Shown here: one piece after another, positions 51,431-60,066 of the stretch | How the letters are laid out: each line of letters starts with the position of its first letter | Position numbering within the stretch: the stretch's first letter is position 1 | Assembly (NCBI GenBank): GCA_013377005.1 | Contig: JACABE010000002.1 | Coordinates: forward strand, 219,527-283,526 | Reading direction: 5' to 3' | DNA from: Bacteroidota bacterium | Lineage (GTDB): Bacteria; Bacteroidota; Bacteroidia; Bacteroidales; JACABE01 | Length of the DNA stretch: 64,000 bases | The notes under the pieces: model-generated | What the model was told of the DNA's origin: nothing | Database searches by the model: none | Seen by the model: only the letters and a program-made list of their open reading frames with translations | Translations under genes and position numbers: made by a program

Positions 51431-52321
51431 ATGGATTTCGTAGATTATTATAAAATTTTAGGGATAACTAAAACGGCAACACCTAAGGATATTAAAACTG
51501 CCTATCGGAAGTTAGCCAGAAAATACCATCCCGATTTGAATCCTAATGATAAGGATGCAAAAAAGAATTTTCAACAAATCAATGAAGCCAATGAAGTATT
51601 GAGCGATCCTGAAAAACGAAAGAAATACGATGAGCACGGAAATGATTGGAAACATGCTGAAGAATATGAAAAAGCAAATCAATATCAGCAACAATCGCAA
51701 AATTCTCGAGGGGCAAGATATGCTGGCGGACGACAATCTGAGAGTGATTTTTCCGATTTCTTTGAATCCATGTTTGGAGGGGGCGAAAGAGGTGGCAGAA
51801 GCCGACAGGTGAAATACAGAGGAGAAGATTACAATGCAGAGCTACATCTCGAATTGATAGATGCCTATAAAACTCACAAACAGACTTTAACTGTTAATGG
51901 TGAAAATATCAGAATTACGATCCCTGCTGGAATTGAGAACGGACAAATCATTAAAATACAGGGGCACGGAGGTCCGGGTACCAATGGAGGCCCAAATGGT
52001 GATTTATACATTGCATTTTCAATTGCCAATCACCCCAGCATTAAACGTTTTGGAAATAATTTATATACTAATGTTGAATTAGATATATACACGGCTGTGT
52101 TGGGTGGCGAAATTACCATTGATACCTTAAGTGGAAAGGTAAAACTAAAAGTAAAACCCGAAACACAAAACGGAAGCAAAGTAAATTTGAAAGGGAAAGG
52201 ATTTCCTGTGTATAAAAACGAAGGACAATTCGGAGATTTACAACTAACGTATAATATCAAAATCCCTACAAATCTATCAGAAAAACAAAAAGCATTATTT
52301 ACTGAACTGTCTAAATTATAA
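51431..52321 (+). CDS. cbpA: DnaJ-like co-chaperone CbpA
   Basis: 296 residues. J domain at 3-70 with the HPD motif (KYHPDLNPND), a Gly/Gln-rich linker with FFESMFGGG, and the two C-terminal beta-sandwich domains (VNGENIRITIPAGIENGQII, KIQGHGGPG, GKVKLKVKPETQNGSKVNLKGKGFP). No Cys-rich zinc finger, which separates CbpA from DnaJ. It works with DnaK on misfolded proteins. The modulator CbpM follows 3 bp later. Confidence 0.95.
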   Translation: MDFVDYYKILGITKTATPKDIKTAYRKLARKYHPDLNPNDKDAKKNFQQINEANEVLSDPEKRKKYDEHGNDWKHAEEYEKANQYQQQSQNSRGARYAGGRQSESDFSDFFESMFGGGERGGRSRQVKYRGEDYNAELHLELIDAYKTHKQTLTVNGENIRITIPAGIENGQIIKIQGHGGPGTNGGPNGDLYIAFSIANHPSIKRFGNNLYTNVELDIYTAVLGGEITIDTLSGKVKLKVKPETQNGSKVNLKGKGFPVYKNEGQFGDLQLTYNIKIPTNLSEKQKALFTELSKL

Positions 52322-52324
52322 GTC

Positions 52325-52624
52325 ATGCAAAAGGATCATTTAATAGCATTAGATGTATTTTGTGTCAACCACAATATCGAAATTTCATTTATCAGTTTGC
52401 TACATCAAAACGGATTGATAGAGATTACTACCATTGAAGAAACAAGTTTTATTGAAGCCAGCCAGCTTCAGCAATTAGAAAAATTTGTTCGTTTTTATAA
52501 TGACTTAGATATAAACATTGAAGGCATTGAAACCATTACACATTTACTCAAACGCTTGAGTACGCTGCAAAATGAAATAATAATGCTCAGAAACAGACTT
52601 CAACTTTACGAATCACCCTCATAA
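52325..52624 (+). CDS. cbpM: Chaperone modulator CbpM
   Basis: 99 residues, a MerR_2-type helical protein: VNHNIEISFISLLHQNGLIE, FIEASQLQQLEKFVRFYNDL, DINIEGIETITHLLKRLSTL. CbpM binds the J domain of CbpA and inhibits it. The gene pair order and spacing match the usual cbpAM operon. Confidence 0.9.
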   Translation: MQKDHLIALDVFCVNHNIEISFISLLHQNGLIEITTIEETSFIEASQLQQLEKFVRFYNDLDINIEGIETITHLLKRLSTLQNEIIMLRNRLQLYESPS

Positions 52625-52760
52625 TTCTTGGAGATAGTTTGAAATAACTGCATAGACCGAAAAAAAGCTTAGGTATTTACAGGAAAAGAGAATTAATATA
52701 GACTGTCCTAGTCAGCTAATCATTAGTAGGGAAGTATATTCAATTGTAGCCAGTTATTAT

Positions 52761-53384
52761 TTAATTCCTACTATTTCGATTTCCCATTTCCTTTTTCGCT
52801 AATTCAATAACAATATCTGGAAGATGCATATTTCCTTTAATAATTTCTTTTATTTCAGAATTTGTTTTTTCCTTTAAAATTAATTCCCAATCGTAACTTT
52901 TACTAACTTGATTCTTATAAAAGTCGCCAATTTTTATTGTTCTTGTGAAAAATCTGCGATGTCTGATGTATTGAGAGAAATACGATAAGATTGCACCTAT
53001 ATTAAACAATATGAAGATACAGAACAGTCCTGTTGAATAATTTGTCAATAATATGATACAAAATATAATAATGGTTAACGCATGAAAAACTAATGACCTA
53101 AGAATTGAAATTGAAAATTTAACCAAATATGATTCATCAGAGAAATTAGGAATAATACTAATATTCATATCTCCAATGCCATACCAAAGATTCCAAGGAT
53201 TAACCATTTTATATAAATAATTAAAGTCAAGAATATCATTGTCAAGGTTAAGTATATTCTCTGTCCTTGTTATTTTGTGATAGCATTCATATCTATTAAA
53301 ATTCTGTTCAAAAGCACTTAGCAAATCGTCTTTATCAATTCTTAGGCACTCCCTTTCAAACATGTACTTATAAAATATTTTCAC
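52761..53384 (-). CDS. Orphan membrane protein (207 aa)
   Basis: A soluble N-terminal part, then two adjacent membrane helices (SLVFHALTIIIFCIILLT; GLFCIFILFNIGAILSYF) near residues 95-140 and a charged C-terminal segment (TRTIKIGDFYKNQVSKSYDW). No family recognised. It lies next to a cruciform-forming element and a broken gene in what looks like acquired DNA. No promoter recognised upstream. Confidence 0.6.
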   Translation of the reverse strand: MKIFYKYMFERECLRIDKDDLLSAFEQNFNRYECYHKITRTENILNLDNDILDFNYLYKMVNPWNLWYGIGDMNISIIPNFSDESYLVKFSISILRSLVFHALTIIIFCIILLTNYSTGLFCIFILFNIGAILSYFSQYIRHRRFFTRTIKIGDFYKNQVSKSYDWELILKEKTNSEIKEIIKGNMHLPDIVIELAKKEMGNRNSRN

Positions 53385-53417
53385 TTTCTGTCTTTTATAT
53401 GTGCTTTCTTAAATCGG

Positions 53418-53546
53418 CTATAACGGTGGCGGGATAAAACGTTGGGGATTTCTGAGCTAAAACTTATCAACCGGTAGAACCTTGCCAGCGAGTGATACGC
53501 TTGGCATACAACTTAAACCTCAATGTTTTATGAAAGAGTGTTATAG
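53418..53546. repeat. Cruciform-forming inverted repeat, attC-like
   Basis: CTATAAC (53418-53424) pairs with GTTATAG (53540-53546). Further in, GATAAAACGTTGGGGATTT pairs imperfectly with TAAACCTCAATGTTTTAT. The apex has TGCCAGCG against CGCTTGGCA. The arms keep order and spacing over 129 bp between two accessory genes. Canonical integron core sites (RYYYAAC/GTTRRRY) are not present. Confidence 0.55.
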
Positions 53547-53587
53547 GCTGGCGTTCTTTTCGTCCTATGTTTCTAAAACCATTCAAA

Positions 53588-54295
53588 TTAATCCTTATTG
53601 ATTTGGCATAAACATTCTAAAATCCTTTTGTTCCTTTTTTTCATTAAATCTAGAGTATGCTCTTTATATTGCTTATACTCATCAATAGTCTGAGGTAATG
53701 GTAATCTGTTGAAATTGTCAAACGGTAAAGAAAATTCAACTTGTTCTAGTTGGTCAATAAAGTCTTGTAAATAAAAGAAGTAAACATAACCTTTGAAGTC
53801 AATAAACAAGTCAAAAAAGTCTTTGTAGTTTGTTAAGGTCTTTGAAAGAGGGCTTTCTTCGTCACGGTAAAAACGTCTAATACATTCCAATGTCAAATCA
53901 AACCTGTCGCAAATTATTCTGCTAACACCTCTGGCTTGATTAATTGTGAAGCCATTCTTTTTATGGGCAGGAAAAATTATATGTCCGCCAATTGTCCGTA
54001 CTTTATGTTTGAGTTCTTCTTTTTCCAAGTCTGAGAGCCAACCGTCAAACTTATTGCTATATTTTCCGTCAAAATGCGGACACATCCTGTCACTTGACAA
54101 ATTCATACAGAAGTTGTTTTTTATTAGAAATCTGCCATAACTGTCACTTTTAATTTCCAAAGTAAATATTTTTCCATTAGGCAATTCTTTACTCCATAAT
54201 AACTTGTGGGCTTCTTATAACTTTTGACTGTCAGTATCAGGGTCGCCACACTTACTGTCTTGGCGGAAGTCAAAATCTATATCAATTATTGCCAT
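53588..54295 (-). pseudogene. DUF6994-like gene with an in-frame stop
   Basis: From ATG 54293-54295 the frame reads MAIIDIDFDFRQDSKCGDPD then TDSQKL, a TAA at 54217-54215, and continues in the same frame as EAHKLLWSKELPNGKIFTLE through to 53588. The downstream part has GGHIIFPAHKKNGFTINQAR, RIICDRFDLTLECIRRFY, FFDLFIDFKGYVYFFYLQDF and LPLPQTIDEYKQYKE, recalled as the DUF6994 family. A TAT-to-TAA change would explain the stop. A TTG at 54184 could still start a shortened protein. The P27 promoter lies upstream. Confidence 0.75.
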
Positions 54296-54440
54296 TTTTA
54301 AATACTCAATTTCAGTCTTACTATTATTTCGTTGTCGTGTCTGTCTATACGCTTGCCTGTAACATCTGTGTAAACGCAATTGCGTTTATTTCTGCCTTAG
54401 TTGCATTAAATATGCTTTTCACTTTATTGTTTTTTTTTCT

Positions 54441-54467
54441 ACAAATGTACAATTATTTTATTATCAT
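54441..54467 (-). promoter_or_regulatory. Accessory-gene promoter P27, copy 3
   Basis: Inverted copy of the 27-bp block with two changes; -7 box TACATTTG at 54449-54442. It faces the broken DUF6994-like gene with a leader of about 140 bp. The gap 54296-54593 holds nothing else recognisable. Confidence 0.68.
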
Positions 54468-54593
54468 GTATTTTAATTTAACAAAAAAACCATACACCCA
54501 AAGCCCTTTCATTGAAGCGTGAAAAAGCGTTGGTTTTTTATTTTTTATTTGTTCTCTTGTAAATCACCCTATCATCCAATCATAAAATTTTTA

Positions 54594-54601
54594 TACCTTT
54601 G
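54594..54601 (+). promoter_or_regulatory. -7 element TACCTTTG for transketolase
   Basis: TACCTTTG 24 bp upstream of the ATG at 54626 matches the housekeeping -7 box. It rules out the longer start at 54599. Confidence 0.6.
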
Positions 54602-54625
54602 TACCCTAATCATAAGCCATCAATT

Positions 54626-55471
54626 ATGCCAACAACAGAAGAACTAAAGAATACCGCAACACAAGTCAGAAGAGACATTCTAAGAATGATACACGCTGTT
54701 AATTCAGGACATCCGGGTGGTTCCCTGGGCTGTGCCGATTTTATGACAGCATTGTATTTTGATGTAATGAAACATCAACCTCAGCCATTCAATATGGATG
54801 GTAAAAACGAAGATTTATTCTTTTTGTCTAACGGACATCTTTCTGCATTACTATACAGCGTATTGGCAAGATGTGGTTATTTTCCCGTTAAAGAACTGGC
54901 TACATTCCGCAAATTAAATACCCGCTTACAAGGTCATCCTACCACACACGAAGGTTTGCCGGGCATCAGAATTGCCTCAGGTTCTTTAGGGCAGGGACTT
55001 TCGGTTGCCATAGGGGCTGCTTTAGCAAAAAAACTCAACAACGACGACCGTATCGTTTATACCTTACATGGCGATGGTGAATTACAGGAAGGTCAGATAT
55101 GGGAAGCCATGATGTATGCTGCTGCAAAAAAAGTAGACAATCTTATCGCTACAGTTGATTACAATGGCAAGCAAATCGATGGTCCCGTTGATGAAGTTTT
55201 ATCTTTAGGAAATTTAAAAGCAAAATGGGAAGCTTTTGGTTGGGATGTGTTGGAATGCAACGGAAATGATATGCAGGAAATAGTTGCTACACTAAAAATT
55301 GCAAAACAACATACAGGAAAACAAAAACCAGTTGTTATACTAATGAAAACAGAAATGGGTTGTGGTGTCGATTTTATGATGGGAACACATAAATGGCATG
55401 GTTCAGCACCCAACGATGAACAATTAGCAAAAGCATTGGCACAATTGGAAGAAACCTTGGGTGATTATTAA
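54626..55471 (+). CDS. Transketolase, N-terminal (TPP-binding) subunit
   Basis: 281 residues from ATG 54626 (MPTTEELKNTATQVRRDILR). It carries the first transketolase domain: SGHPGGSLGCADFMTALYF, RLQGHPTTHEGLPGIRIASG, SLGQGLSVAIGAALA, and the TPP motif LHGDGELQEGQIWEAMMYAA…DYNGKQIDG, then MGTHKWHG. The C-terminal half is a separate gene at 57034, with a VWA protein between. The two subunits should assemble into the pentose-phosphate enzyme. Confidence 0.95.
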   Translation: MPTTEELKNTATQVRRDILRMIHAVNSGHPGGSLGCADFMTALYFDVMKHQPQPFNMDGKNEDLFFLSNGHLSALLYSVLARCGYFPVKELATFRKLNTRLQGHPTTHEGLPGIRIASGSLGQGLSVAIGAALAKKLNNDDRIVYTLHGDGELQEGQIWEAMMYAAAKKVDNLIATVDYNGKQIDGPVDEVLSLGNLKAKWEAFGWDVLECNGNDMQEIVATLKIAKQHTGKQKPVVILMKTEMGCGVDFMMGTHKWHGSAPNDEQLAKALAQLEETLGDY

Positions 55472-55538
55472 GCTTTTTAAGTGCCTTGAGTACTTAAAGT
55501 TATTCAATTATTTCATTACTATCACTAAATAATTTAAT

Positions 55539-56942
55539 TTGAAAGCATATAGTAAGTATTTTATAATTCTGGTTTTGATTTTACAATCAAGCTTTTCTTT
55601 CGCTCAAAAAGCAAAAGATAAAGAAGTAGATGCTCCGCCTCCATTAACAAGGATTCTTTTTATTTTCGACTGTTCGCAAAGTATGTTTGGCAGATGGCAA
55701 AGCGATACCAAGATAAATATTGCTCAAAAACTACTATCAAACATGCTTGATAGTTTGAAAGACGTAAAAAACCTGGAATTGGCTTTCAGGGTTTACGGAC
55801 ATCAAAAAAACTTTCCACCTCAGGATTGCGACGATTCAAAACTTGAAATTCCTTTTTCGAAAAATAATTACAAGAAAATAGAACATAAACTCAAAAGCTT
55901 GGTTCCTAGAGGCACTACACCTATTGCTTTTTCACTTGAAAAATCAGCCGACGACTTTCCCCCTTGCAAAGACTGTAGAAATATTGTAATACTAATAACT
56001 GATGGATTAGAAGAATGTGGTGGCGATCCTTGTGCAGTTTCTCAGCTATTGCAGAAAAAAGGTATCATTTTAAAGCCTTTTATTATCGGAATCGGGAAAA
56101 ACTTTAAAGAAAGTTTCGATTGTGTAGGTACTTATTTTGATGCAACCAGTGAAATAGAATTTAATAAAGCATTAAATGTAGTTATCTCACAAGCATTAAA
56201 TTCAACTACTGCTCAGGTTAATTTATTGGATGAACAGGGAAAACCCACTGAGACTAATGTAAACATGACTTTTTATGATAATTTCTCTGGTTTAATAAAA
56301 TATAATTTCATTCATACTATGAATAATAGAGGGATGCCGGATACATTATCAATAGATCCTTTGGTAAAATATAACTTGGTTGTTCATACCATTCCTCCGG
56401 TTAAAAAAGACAGCATTGTTTTAACACCCGGCAAGCACTCGGTAATTGCGTTGGATGCTCCCCAAGGCTATATGAAACTTAAATTAATGAGTGGTAGTAA
56501 TGCTATCAGCAATAAAAACTTACAATGCATTGTTCGCAAAAAGGGAAGTTTTGAAACCTTAAATGTTCAATTTTTCAACCAAACCGAAAAATATCTTTGC
56601 GGAAATTATGATTTGGAAGTATTATGTTTACCGCGTCTTATCATTAAAGACGTTGAAATTAAGCAAAGCAACACAACTACTGTTGAAGTTCCAATGCCCG
56701 GAATTGCAGTAATCAACACAGTTGTAAATGGGTATGGAAGCTTATATGTGCTGGAAGATAATAAAATGAAATGGATTTATAATTTAAATGATAATACAAC
56801 AATGGAATCTCTAATATTACAACCTGGAAGTTATAGAGTAGTCTTTAGAGGGAAAATGTCAACAAAATCAATAAGTAGCATAGATAAAGACTTTAAAATA
56901 GAATCAGGAATAACAACGTCAGTAAATATATATAAGAATTAA
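55539..56942 (+). CDS. Exported VWA-domain protein
   Basis: 467 residues from a TTG start (KAYSKYFIILVLILQSSFSF, AQ signal peptide). VWA domain at about 35-220 with MIDAS residues in FDCSQSMFGRW (DxSxS), RGTTPIA (Thr) and LITDGLEECGG (Asp). The rest is beta-rich with Ig-like or carboxypeptidase-regulatory-like segments (VNLLDEQGKPTETNV, VVFRGKMSTKS). Possibly a periplasmic metal-dependent adhesion or binding protein. It separates the two transketolase subunit genes in the same direction. Confidence 0.87.
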   Translation: MKAYSKYFIILVLILQSSFSFAQKAKDKEVDAPPPLTRILFIFDCSQSMFGRWQSDTKINIAQKLLSNMLDSLKDVKNLELAFRVYGHQKNFPPQDCDDSKLEIPFSKNNYKKIEHKLKSLVPRGTTPIAFSLEKSADDFPPCKDCRNIVILITDGLEECGGDPCAVSQLLQKKGIILKPFIIGIGKNFKESFDCVGTYFDATSEIEFNKALNVVISQALNSTTAQVNLLDEQGKPTETNVNMTFYDNFSGLIKYNFIHTMNNRGMPDTLSIDPLVKYNLVVHTIPPVKKDSIVLTPGKHSVIALDAPQGYMKLKLMSGSNAISNKNLQCIVRKKGSFETLNVQFFNQTEKYLCGNYDLEVLCLPRLIIKDVEIKQSNTTTVEVPMPGIAVINTVVNGYGSLYVLEDNKMKWIYNLNDNTTMESLILQPGSYRVVFRGKMSTKSISSIDKDFKIESGITTSVNIYKN

Positions 56943-57033
56943 ATGAAATAGCCATAAGCATACTATTCATTCAAAACGAGAATGGTATTATGGCTTATTC
57001 CATGTAATCAACAAGAAATAAAATTAGTAACAG

Positions 57034-57990
57034 ATGAAAAAATACACTAACAGTGGTTCAAACGATACACGTTCGGGATTTGGCGAAGGTTTGCTCGAAG
57101 CTGGCAGACGCAATCCTAATGTAGTTGCACTTTGTGCAGATTTAATTGGTTCGTTAAAAATGGATGCTTTTGTAAAAGAATTTCCCGAAAGATTTTTTCA
57201 GGTTGGTATAGCCGAAGCCAACATGATAGGTATATCAGCAGGATTAACCATAGGTAGGAAAATTCCTTTCGCAGGAACTTTTGCTAACTTTGCTACAGGC
57301 AGAGTTTACGACCAGATTCGTCAATCCGTTGCCTATTCCGGAAAGAATGTAAAAATTTGCGCCTCTCACGCTGGCTTAACATTGGGTGAAGATGGTGCAA
57401 CCCACCAAATACTCGAAGACATAGGTTTAATGAAAATGTTACCGGGTATGTGTGTTATCAATCCTTGCGATTTTAACCAGACAAAAGCGGCAACCATTGC
57501 CATTGCTGAGTACGAAGGTCCTGTTTACTTACGTTTTGGCCGACCTAAAGTGCCTAATTTTACAGAAGCTAATCAAAAATTTGAAATTGGAAAAGCTTTA
57601 CTTTTAAACGAAGGAACTGATGTGAGTATTTTTGCAACAGGTCATTTAGTATGGCATGCAATTGAAGCAGGAGAAATTCTTGCTGAAAAGGGCATCAATG
57701 CAGAAATTATTAATATCCATACTATTAAACCGCTTGATAAAACTGCAATTCTAAACTCTGTAGATAAAACAAAATGTGTAGTTAGTGCAGAAGAACACCA
57801 AATGAATGGCGGCTTAGGCGATAGCATTGCTCAATTACTTAGTTTACAAATGCCTACTCCAATGGAAATGGTTGCTGTAAACGATTCATTCGGTGAAAGC
57901 GGAACACCCGAACAACTTATGGAAAAATATGGTTTAACTACAAACGCAATTGTAGAAGCCAGCTTAAAAGTTATGAACAGAAAACGCTAA
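57034..57990 (+). CDS. Transketolase, C-terminal (pyrimidine-binding) subunit
   Basis: 318 residues: TRSGFGEGLLEAGRRNPNVV, ALCADLIGSLKMDAF, RFFQVGIAEANMIGISAGL (catalytic Glu in GIAE), THQILEDIGLMKMLPGM, GPVYLRFGR, and the C-terminal domain LNEGTDVSIFATGHLVWHA and VSAEEHQMNGGLG. Partner of the gene at 54626. Followed by a strong terminator. Confidence 0.95.
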   Translation: MKKYTNSGSNDTRSGFGEGLLEAGRRNPNVVALCADLIGSLKMDAFVKEFPERFFQVGIAEANMIGISAGLTIGRKIPFAGTFANFATGRVYDQIRQSVAYSGKNVKICASHAGLTLGEDGATHQILEDIGLMKMLPGMCVINPCDFNQTKAATIAIAEYEGPVYLRFGRPKVPNFTEANQKFEIGKALLLNEGTDVSIFATGHLVWHAIEAGEILAEKGINAEIINIHTIKPLDKTAILNSVDKTKCVVSAEEHQMNGGLGDSIAQLLSLQMPTPMEMVAVNDSFGESGTPEQLMEKYGLTTNAIVEASLKVMNRKR

Positions 57991-58007
57991 AAATCAATCT
58001 AAAAATA

Positions 58008-58056
58008 AAGAAAAGGTTTAATGTACTAAGATTGCATTAAACCTTTTCTTATTTTT
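58008..58056 (+). terminator. Strong hairpin terminator
   Basis: AAGAAAAGGTTTAATG (58008-58023) pairs exactly with CATTAAACCTTTTCTT (58035-58050), followed by ATTTTTG. Ends the transketolase operon. Confidence 0.9.
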
Positions 58057-58122
58057 GGCATCAAATAAAAAATCAGTGAACAGTAAATAGTTAGCAATAA
58101 ACGATAATTTAAAAACGTTTCT

Positions 58123-58208
58123 TTTGTCATGCTGAACGAAGTGAAGCATCACATTAATAATGAATATTTTATTTAACGAGATTCCTCGCTATCACTCGGA
58201 ATGACAAA
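58123..58208. repeat. Common Bacteroidota palindromic repeat
   Basis: TTTGTCATGCTGAACGAAG…GAGATTCCTCGCTATCACTC and GGAATGACAAAA form an inverted repeat whose ends are TTTGTCAT and ATGACAAA. This sequence type is widespread between genes in the phylum. The rest of 58057-58331 is AT-rich with no gene. Confidence 0.7.
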
Positions 58209-58331
58209 ATGACTCTAATGACAAAATAAATTATACTTTTTATAGTTTTCGTAAAGACACTGAATATTAAATAGTAAATGAAATTATGACTATACTACTT
58301 TTTACTTTATAAACTGTTAACTCAAACTAAA

Positions 58332-58880
58332 TTGGCTGATAACATAGATATTGATATTTTAAGCGCATTTCGTGACAAAAATTCACGTAATTATGCTTTT
58401 AATCTATTGGTTAAAAAATATCAGCAACCTATTTATTACCACATTCGCAGAATTGTTATAGATCATGATGATACCGATGATTTGGTTCAAAATACTTTTA
58501 TAAAAATCTTTAAACATCTTGACGGTTTCAGAGAAGATGCCCAGCTTTATACCTGGATTTATCGCATTGCAACCAACGAGGCACTTGCTTTCTTAAAAAG
58601 CAAACGTAATAAGTTCTTTCTTCCTTTTGTAGATGTAGAAAGAGAATTATCCAATTCATTAAAAGACAATCAATTTTTTAATGGCGACGAAATTCAGCTA
58701 AAATTACAAAAAGCTATATTAACTTTGCCTGAAAAACAACGTTTGGTTTTTAATATGCGTTATTACGAAGAAATGAAATACGAAGAAATGTCAGAAATAT
58801 TAGGAACTTCGGTCGGCGCATTAAAGGCATCTTATCATATTGCAGCAAAAAAAATTGAAGAAATAGTTACACAAGATTAA
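58332..58880 (+). CDS. ECF-type RNA polymerase sigma factor
   Basis: 182 residues, TTG start (LADNIDIDILSAFRDKNSRN). Sigma-70 region 2 (AFNLLVKKYQQPIYYHIRRI, DTDDLVQNTFIKIFKHLDGF) and region 4 (LPEKQRLVFNMRYYEEMKYEEMSEILGTSVGALKASYH). First gene of a three-gene unit with a membrane anti-sigma-like protein and a periplasmic Spy-like protein, a layout common in Bacteroidota. Confidence 0.95.
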   Translation: MADNIDIDILSAFRDKNSRNYAFNLLVKKYQQPIYYHIRRIVIDHDDTDDLVQNTFIKIFKHLDGFREDAQLYTWIYRIATNEALAFLKSKRNKFFLPFVDVERELSNSLKDNQFFNGDEIQLKLQKAILTLPEKQRLVFNMRYYEEMKYEEMSEILGTSVGALKASYHIAAKKIEEIVTQD

Positions 58881-58925
58881 ACCTTTTAGGAAAAACAACA
58901 TCAAAGTAATATTACAAATTTAAAA

Positions 58926-59423
58926 ATGGAAAATTCAGAAAACATATTGAATGAAATAAAAGAGATGGCTCCTACCCTTTCGCAAATAAAGAGGGAAAAT
59001 CCATTTCATTCTTCCGACGAATATTTCGAAGAACTTTCTGCAAATATTCATCAAAAGATTACAGAAAAAAAGAAAGCTAGTAAAACGATAAACTTATTAA
59101 GCTATTTACAAAAACCTCAGTTTGCAATTGCAGCATCTTTAATTGTAATAATTAGTATTTCACTTTTTTACTTTAATCAAAGCAAAACCGATAAATCTAT
59201 AGCACAAAACAATACTATTTATTGGGATGAAATATTAAACGAAAACAATACGGTTGTTGATAAAATTGACGAATCGCTATTAGTAGAGGAACTTACAAAC
59301 GAAATTGCATTAACTGATAATCATAAGAAAAACAATATAAATCAAGCTACAGAAAAAATTATTGACGAAGCTTCGAGTTATGTGGAATCAGAATATAGTA
59401 ACGATATTTTTAATGAATTATAA
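58926..59423 (+). CDS. Membrane anti-sigma-like protein
   Basis: 165 residues: cytoplasmic N-terminal part with SQIKRENPFHSSDEYFEELS, one membrane helix near residue 75 (FAIAASLIVIISISLFYF) and an acidic outside tail. No zinc-binding anti-sigma motif. Its place 45 bp after the ECF sigma gene supports the role. Confidence 0.82.
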   Translation: MENSENILNEIKEMAPTLSQIKRENPFHSSDEYFEELSANIHQKITEKKKASKTINLLSYLQKPQFAIAASLIVIISISLFYFNQSKTDKSIAQNNTIYWDEILNENNTVVDKIDESLLVEELTNEIALTDNHKKNNINQATEKIIDEASSYVESEYSNDIFNEL

Positions 59424-59440
59424 ACTTAAATTTTAATACC

Positions 59441-59935
59441 ATGAAAACAAATTTTTCAATTTACAGATTAGTTATTTTGTTAGTAGTAATAACATTTTCA
59501 ATGCCTAATTACGCTCAAAATGGTCAAAAGAAAAAAATGCTTAAAGATAAAATTGAAGCACAAAAAATTGCTTACATTACCAATGAGCTTTCACTAACAG
59601 CGACAGAAGCACAACAATTTTGGCCTATTTACAACGAATTCAGTGATAAAAATGAAGAATTGATGAAGGCATATCGCAAAAACAATATGGAAGATAAAGT
59701 TACTAACTCCGAAACAATTTCAGACAAAGAAGCTTTAGAGATGGCTGATGAACAAATAATTCAGGCTCAACAAATTTTAGATTTGCGTAAAAAATACCAC
59801 ATTGAATTTAAAAAAGTATTGCCACCGAAAAAATTGCTGAAACTTTATCAAGCCGAAAAAGAGTTTAAAAAGTTTTTATTGAAAGAAATTAAAGAAAGAA
59901 GAGAAGATCGAAGAGAAGATCGCATGAAAAGATAA
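59441..59935 (+). CDS. Periplasmic Spy/LTXXQ-like helical protein
   Basis: 164 residues; signal peptide MKTNFSIYRLVILLVVITFS, ending NYAQ. Helical with AYITNELSLTATEAQQFWPIY (the LTxxEAxxFWPIY variant of the Spy core) and a strongly basic C-terminus (EIKERREDRREDR). It may sense or chaperone periplasmic proteins for the sigma/anti-sigma pair upstream. Confidence 0.83.
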   Translation: MKTNFSIYRLVILLVVITFSMPNYAQNGQKKKMLKDKIEAQKIAYITNELSLTATEAQQFWPIYNEFSDKNEELMKAYRKNNMEDKVTNSETISDKEALEMADEQIIQAQQILDLRKKYHIEFKKVLPPKKLLKLYQAEKEFKKFLLKEIKERREDRREDRMKR

Positions 59936-59954
59936 TATTAGGAATCTTATAAAG

Positions 59955-59996
59955 ATAAAGCTCTAAGAAAGTATTAATCTCAGGGCTTTATTTTTG
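59955..59996 (+). terminator. Hairpin terminator
   Basis: AAAGCTCTAAG (59957-59967) pairs with CTCAGGGCTTT (59979-59989) with one wobble and one mismatch, followed by ATTTTTG. Ends the sigma module. Confidence 0.7.
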
Positions 59997-60066
59997 TCAG
60001 TTTTTTAACTCTAATTTGGAATTTAATAGAATCGCAGATTTTTTAGAAGAATTATTCAGAAAAATC

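Noticed and set aside
53418-53546. Canonical integron attC site
   Set aside because: RYYYAAC and GTTRRRY cores are absent and no integrase is seen; kept only as attC-like fold.
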